Below, in pieces: positions 60,573 to 64,000 of a stretch of DNA of 64,000 nucleotides. Source of the stretch: Saprospiraceae bacterium (GTDB lineage: Bacteria; Bacteroidota; Bacteroidia; Chitinophagales; Saprospiraceae). The notes under the pieces are model-generated. The model saw nothing but the letters and a program-made list of their open reading frames with translations. It was not told the origin of the DNA and did no database searches. Position 1 is the stretch's first letter. Every line of letters begins with the position of its first letter. The stretch covers positions 62,001 through 126,000 of the forward strand of contig JAHBTW010000002.1 of assembly GCA_019638385.1 (NCBI GenBank). Direction: 5' to 3'. Both the position numbers and the translations under genes were made by a program.

Positions 60573-61373
60573 ATGAACACCGATATGAAATCTTTTGCCA
60601 TTGTACTCCTCGCTGCCTTCGGGCTGCTGTTTTTCGCCTGCGGCGGCGACAAATCTGCCAAATCGCTCAACCTCAAGGCGCTCTCTGAACACCTCAACAC
60701 ACTCGAAGGAGATCGCGCTGCCGACAGCCTCGTCACGCTGTTGCGGGAAGATCCCGCCGGCCCCGATGCGCCCGAACTGGCGCTGCTGTTGGCTTCCGTT
60801 TATGAAACCCAACTCAAAGACAAAGAATCTGCCGTGTCGGTACTGCAAGCCATTGCTCTGGCATTCCCCGACACAGAGGCCGCCAAAAATGCCGCCGAAC
60901 GCACACATCAGGAAACGGCCGGCCTGCGGGAGCGCATTGACCAACTGCGTACCAACATGTTCAATCCGAAAAACTTAGTGGCCGATCCGGCTATCATCAA
61001 GAGCTATATCAACTCCAGCATGGCGTATGCACTGTTGCTACCCAAAGACCCGGAAAGTACGGCTGTACTGAATCAGGCTGCCGAAAATGCCTATTACACA
61101 CAGCAATACGATCGCGCGTTGTACCTCTACGAATGGTTTCAGACGGCATACCCCGACGATCCCAAAGCTCCGCAGGCAATGTTTATGCGCGCTTTTATTT
61201 ACGACAACGATCTGGAGCAATACGAAACCGCCGGTCGGCTGTATCAGGAATTTATACAAAAACATCCCGACGATGACTTCGCCGATGACGCGGAAGTACT
61301 GCTCGAAAACCTCGGCAAAAGCCCGGAGGAAATGATGCAGAGTTTAGAGGAGCGCGCGAAAGAGGTGCAGTAG
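60573..61373 (+). CDS. TPR-like lipoprotein
   Basis: A 266-residue protein (start 60573, MNTDMKSFAIVLLAAFGLLF; the alternative start 60585 fits the signal as well). The lipobox is LFFAC with the lipidated cysteine near residue 23. The mature protein is helical with TPR-like pairs (APELALLLASVYETQLKDKE, NAYYTQQYDRALYLYEWFQT, AMFMRAFIYDNDLEQYETAG). The last repeat resembles the BamD/YbgF type, but the protein is only partly similar. A periplasm-facing scaffold role is plausible. It converges with an SDR gene immediately downstream (stop at 61373, next gene ends at 61375). Confidence 0.72.
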   Translation: MNTDMKSFAIVLLAAFGLLFFACGGDKSAKSLNLKALSEHLNTLEGDRAADSLVTLLREDPAGPDAPELALLLASVYETQLKDKESAVSVLQAIALAFPDTEAAKNAAERTHQETAGLRERIDQLRTNMFNPKNLVADPAIIKSYINSSMAYALLLPKDPESTAVLNQAAENAYYTQQYDRALYLYEWFQTAYPDDPKAPQAMFMRAFIYDNDLEQYETAGRLYQEFIQKHPDDDFADDAEVLLENLGKSPEEMMQSLEERAKEVQ

Positions 61374-61374
61374 G

Positions 61375-62187
61375 TCAGGCTCTCTTATGCTTCGTCATAC
61401 CGCCCATCACTAAAGCCATGATGCGTACCTTGCCCCACTGCGGCACCGTGCGTAACGAAAAAACCAAAAACTTGGTAAGCGCGCCCGGCAATACGGTACT
61501 GCGTCGTCCCAATGCTTTCAATATCGGTATGCCTACCTGCTCCGGCGTCAGATACATATTCATTTCCATGCCGGCGCGCGCGCTGAATCCGCTGGCCACC
61601 GGGCCGGGTGCAGCGGCGAGTACATCCACGCCGTTGGGCCGCAACTCCACGGCAAGCGCCTCTGCCAATGATTGCACATAGGCTTTGGTGGCCGCATAAT
61701 GCGCTGCAAAAGGCGTACCCTGAAAGCTGACCATTGAACTCATCAAAATAATACCGCCGCGCTGTTGTGCCGCAAATTGTCTGCTAAAATGATGGGTAAG
61801 GATGAGCAGCGCTTCACAATTGACGCGCAGCATGTTGATCTCCTTGTCTATAGAAGCGCTCAGAAACAGGCCCGATGTGCCGTATCCGGCAGCAACAACC
61901 AACAGCCCAACTTCCAGATCGCGAGCGGCTGCGATGACCTGCCCGATACCCTCCGGCGTTGATCCGTCTGCGGCCACGATGCGCACCTCGACGCCGTACT
62001 TCGCTTCCAGATCGGTTTTGACTGCGGCCAGACGATCCTCGCCCCGTGCGTTGAGCAGGAGGTTTAGCCCCGACTCCGCCAGGCGAGTGGCGAGTTCCAA
62101 CCCAATGCCCGAAGAGGCGCCGGTGACTACCGCCCAGGGGCCGTATTGGCGTTTCAATCTGTTTTTTTCTGATGATGAAATTTTCAT
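61375..62187 (-). CDS. Short-chain dehydrogenase/reductase
   Basis: A 270-residue classical SDR. The cofactor motif is VTGASSGIGLELA (22-34), the catalytic serine is in the ILMSSMVSF strand (150-151), and the active-site pair is Tyr164 and Lys168 in AAHYAATKAYV. LLLNARGEDRL after the second strand, with a basic Arg, points to NADPH. The C terminus (from about 215) carries a hydrophobic segment and a basic end (MALVMGGMTKHKRA). Related proteins act on fatty or steroid-like alcohols, but the substrate is not known. Its neighbour upstream is a Crp/Fnr regulator on the same strand, 61 bases away. Confidence 0.92.
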   Translation of the reverse strand: MKISSSEKNRLKRQYGPWAVVTGASSGIGLELATRLAESGLNLLLNARGEDRLAAVKTDLEAKYGVEVRIVAADGSTPEGIGQVIAAARDLEVGLLVVAAGYGTSGLFLSASIDKEINMLRVNCEALLILTHHFSRQFAAQQRGGIILMSSMVSFQGTPFAAHYAATKAYVQSLAEALAVELRPNGVDVLAAAPGPVASGFSARAGMEMNMYLTPEQVGIPILKALGRRSTVLPGALTKFLVFSLRTVPQWGKVRIMALVMGGMTKHKRA

Positions 62188-62248
62188 GCCGAACTATATT
62201 TTCCGGCAAAGTTGAGGGCAACCGGCCCTTCCGGGCGATAACAAATGT

Positions 62249-62845
62249 TTAGAGTTTGTTGGCGATCCCTTTTTTCAGCCGGCTGAGGTGTACCGGCGTG
62301 ATGCCGAGATAGGAGGCGATCATGTGTTGCGGCACGCGATTGTGTATGTTGGGAAAAACCTCGGCAATAGAATCGTAGCGCTCTTTGGGGCTGCGGGCGT
62401 AGAGATTTTTCACGCGGTTGTCCTGATAGATGAAATAAAACTCCGCCACCAGACGGCCTAACTTGTCGCCTTGCCGCATGTTTTCATATCCCCAGTCAAT
62501 AGCGGCGCGGGGTATCACCGTCACTTCCGTTTCCGCTATGGCCTGCAGGGTGTACAGCGAAGGTTGCCGCAGCATAAAACTGGAATAGTCGGCAATGAAT
62601 TGATGTTCGAGTGCAAAATGAATGGTGTGCTCCGTACCGCTGTTGTCGGTCACAATGACCCGGATGATGCCCCGGTTGATAAAAAATATTTCATTGGGCA
62701 CATAATCGGGACGGCTCAACACACTTAGCCGTTTGAAGGTTTTTACGCTGCATTTTGCCAAAAAAGTTTCCAATTCCTCCTCCGTTACGGCAATCATTTG
62801 CCGCATGGTGTGGCGGAGCGCTTCCGTGCCGTGTGTCGTTGCCAT
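62249..62845 (-). CDS. Crp/Fnr-family transcriptional regulator
   Basis: A 198-residue regulator of the Crp/Fnr type. The cyclic-nucleotide-like domain covers about 15-120 (VPNEIFFINRGIIRVIVTDN, HTIHFALEHQFIADYSSFML, IAETEVTVIPRAAIDW). A winged HTH follows (SIAEVFPNIHNRVPQHMIAS, YLGITPVHLSRLKKG). No Fe-S cysteine cluster typical of Fnr is present. It probably acts with the SDR gene next to it, either on that gene or elsewhere. The effector is unknown. Confidence 0.93.
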   Translation of the reverse strand: MATTHGTEALRHTMRQMIAVTEEELETFLAKCSVKTFKRLSVLSRPDYVPNEIFFINRGIIRVIVTDNSGTEHTIHFALEHQFIADYSSFMLRQPSLYTLQAIAETEVTVIPRAAIDWGYENMRQGDKLGRLVAEFYFIYQDNRVKNLYARSPKERYDSIAEVFPNIHNRVPQHMIASYLGITPVHLSRLKKGIANKL

Positions 62846-62930
62846 ATTATTGAAATGAGTTCCTGCCTCAATTATCGGGTCTGTAACGCAGCATTCCGGT
62901 AAATGTTCGTTGGGGGCAGCATCCCTTTTT

Positions 62931-63764
62931 TCACGCCATCACGGCCAACATCTCCAGTACCCGCTCGCCCAATTCCCGTCGGCCCGCAATCGTGCAGCGC
63001 CTTCCCGCTTCTTCCCGGCTGATGCCTTTGGTGAAAATGCGCCAGGCTATTTCGCCTTCTATTTCTACTGTGCAAACCGGCGTAGCATGAGCCACTTGTA
63101 CCAAATGCCAGGCATCCTCGCTGCGCTGCAAAAACCAGTGGCCGCCACCCTCGCCGCTCACGCTGAATTGAATAACCGTGCCCGTTTCAGCGGGTACGTT
63201 GTGGTAGTGGTGCGGCAGGGCGCGCATGGAGGTATCGAGATAAGGGAAATACAACTCCCGGCGGTAAAGTACTTGCTCCTGCCCGGTCGCGAACCGGATT
63301 TGCTGCTGGTGATGCCATTTTTCTGTGTATTCCCGTGCGATGTGGAACCAATTTTCCGATTGCGCCTCGCCCGCCCAAGCCACCGGAAAAACTGCTTTCG
63401 CAAACGGATCGAGCGATTGGAGATAATCCGAATATTGTCGCCCCGACCAGTCGAGCAGTTCGATGAGCAGGGCCGGGCTGAGCCGTTTCATGGCGGCGAC
63501 CCAGTCGGCATTGAGGCGGTTCAAAAACCCCACGAGGTCTTCGTAGGACTGTACATTTTCCGGGCTTTCGCCAAAATGGCCGTCGCGCAACATGGACAAG
63601 GTGCGCAGGTTGCCGTCGAGCAGGTGCGCCGCTACGTCTTTCACTTTCCAGCGCGGCGCCGGGGTTGGCCGCTCCCAGTCGCTCGCCGAAAACGACCGAA
63701 GCAAGGACAGGAGCAGTTCGTCCAATATCGGGAACAGATGAACGGTAGGTATCGGTGGATTCAT
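62931..63764 (-). CDS. DinB/maleylpyruvate-isomerase-like protein
   Basis: A 277-residue protein with a DinB-like four-helix start (FPILDELLLSLLRSFSASDW, WKVKDVAAHLLDGNLRTLSM) and a late histidine pair (EYTEKWHHQQQI). The metal-binding pattern of the superfamily, one histidine in the second helix (AAHLL) and two in the later HHQQ, is visible. A C-terminal SCP2-like part (VIQFSVSGEGGGHWFLQRSE) resembles that of maleylpyruvate isomerase. Thiol-dependent roles in detoxification are known for the superfamily, but this lineage does not use mycothiol, so the true thiol or reaction is unknown. Confidence 0.8.
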   Translation of the reverse strand: MNPPIPTVHLFPILDELLLSLLRSFSASDWERPTPAPRWKVKDVAAHLLDGNLRTLSMLRDGHFGESPENVQSYEDLVGFLNRLNADWVAAMKRLSPALLIELLDWSGRQYSDYLQSLDPFAKAVFPVAWAGEAQSENWFHIAREYTEKWHHQQQIRFATGQEQVLYRRELYFPYLDTSMRALPHHYHNVPAETGTVIQFSVSGEGGGHWFLQRSEDAWHLVQVAHATPVCTVEIEGEIAWRIFTKGISREEAGRRCTIAGRRELGERVLEMLAVMA

Positions 63765-63773
63765 GTGGCAAAG

Positions 63774-63849
63774 ATAAGGTTAAAGGGGGAAGGTTAAAGG
63801 CGTTGCACCGGGCGGAGTCGGGGGAGAAGGTTAAAGGTTAAAGGGGGGG
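63774..63849. repeat. Degenerate AGGTTAA heptamer repeat
   Basis: Four AGGTTAAAGG copies are scattered over about 75 bases, two of them directly in tandem with a 7-base step (63827-63843). It lies upstream of the ferredoxin-like gene. No coding role. It resembles the other heptamer microsatellites of the window. Confidence 0.6.
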
Positions 63850-63952
63850 AAGCGCGCAGCTACAAAGCTCTTTCCAGAAAAAAAAATCCCAAAAATAAAA
63901 ACATGAAAGAATCTTCATATTTTTATGCGCCATTTCATTAAAGCCAACCATT

Positions 63953-64000
63953 ATGAAATATGGATTCATCATTGACAACCGCAAGTGCATCGGCTGTCAT
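63953..64000 (+). CDS. Ferredoxin-type [4Fe-4S] subunit, N-terminal start (partial)
   Basis: The last 48 bases encode MKYGFIIDNRKCIGCH, cut by the window end. The C-I-G-C-H start is typical of electron-transfer subunits with several [4Fe-4S] clusters (NrfC, DmsB, PsrB or TtrB type) that partner molybdopterin oxidoreductases or nitrite/polysulfide reductases. Fe-S cysteines beyond the first pair lie outside the window, so the complex cannot be named. Only the first two cysteines are seen. Confidence 0.7.
   Translation, partial: MKYGFIIDNRKCIGCH

Noticed and set aside
1..64000. tRNA genes
   Set aside because: I looked by eye for T-loop motifs (GGTTCGAnTCC) with matching acceptor stems and found none; a covariance scan would be needed to be certain.

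Overview
The window looks like chromosomal DNA of a Bacteroidota, most likely a Saprospiria-type member. The evidence is four-fold: five secreted proteins end in type IX secretion (T9SS) C-terminal sorting domains; promoters match the Bacteroidota consensus (TTTG or TTG, about 19 bases, TAnnTTTG); genes rarely have Shine-Dalgarno sites; and there is a one-piece hybrid two-component regulator. Most genes are GC-rich (roughly 55 percent by eye). A few islands are clearly AT-richer (about 38.8-39.6 kb, 52.3-54.0 kb, 57.4-58.9 kb) and look acquired. No tRNA, rRNA, CRISPR array or intact transposase was seen.

Layout. 0-6 kb: end of an HpcH/HpaI-type aldolase, an exported acetolactate-decarboxylase-like protein, a class V aminotransferase-like protein, a small membrane protein, a TonB-dependent receptor and a Uma2-family protein. 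6-9.8 kb (minus strand): transaldolase/FSA, an SRP RNA, an RluA pseudouridine synthase and a RibF-glycosyltransferase fusion. 9.9-12.6 kb: Mrp and Nfu iron-sulfur proteins and a TPM-domain protein. 12.6-19.1 kb (minus): a polytopic glycosyltransferase-like membrane protein, a 1,031-residue exported coiled coil with an 11/18-residue repeat, and the pyrR-pyrB operon. 19.2-19.9 kb: a scar where a cut-off GAF gene meets a cut-off XRE gene. 19.9-29.7 kb: a hybrid two-component regulator facing a large T9SS repeat protein, then a porin and a small membrane protein. 29.8-38.8 kb: NhaC antiporter, CotH-type T9SS protein, SulP permease with TetR, and a CPA2 antiporter. 38.9-51.9 kb (minus): a DUF3883-type nuclease candidate, a T9SS esterase, two lipoproteins, a 1,743-residue T9SS adhesin-like protein and a LytS/LytR-type operon. 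52.3-57.3 kb: a T9SS beta-helix protein and an AsmA-family protein. 57.3-58.9 kb: an AAA ATPase with an eroded partner gene. 59-64 kb: photolyase, a 162-bp MITE-like element, a TPR lipoprotein, an SDR, a Crp/Fnr regulator, a DinB-like protein and the start of a ferredoxin-type subunit.

How the genes fit together. The cell devotes much of this stretch to the surface: T9SS cargo, a TonB receptor, porin, lipoproteins and AsmA, with three ion or anion transport systems (NhaC, SulP, CPA2). The most interesting parts are accessory. The AAA ATPase pair appears to be a defence-type module whose second gene has lost its middle. The GAF/XRE scar, two long inverted repeats and the 162-bp element mark places where mobile DNA has come and gone. 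The RibF-glycosyltransferase fusion and the hendecad-rich coiled coil are unusual protein architectures.
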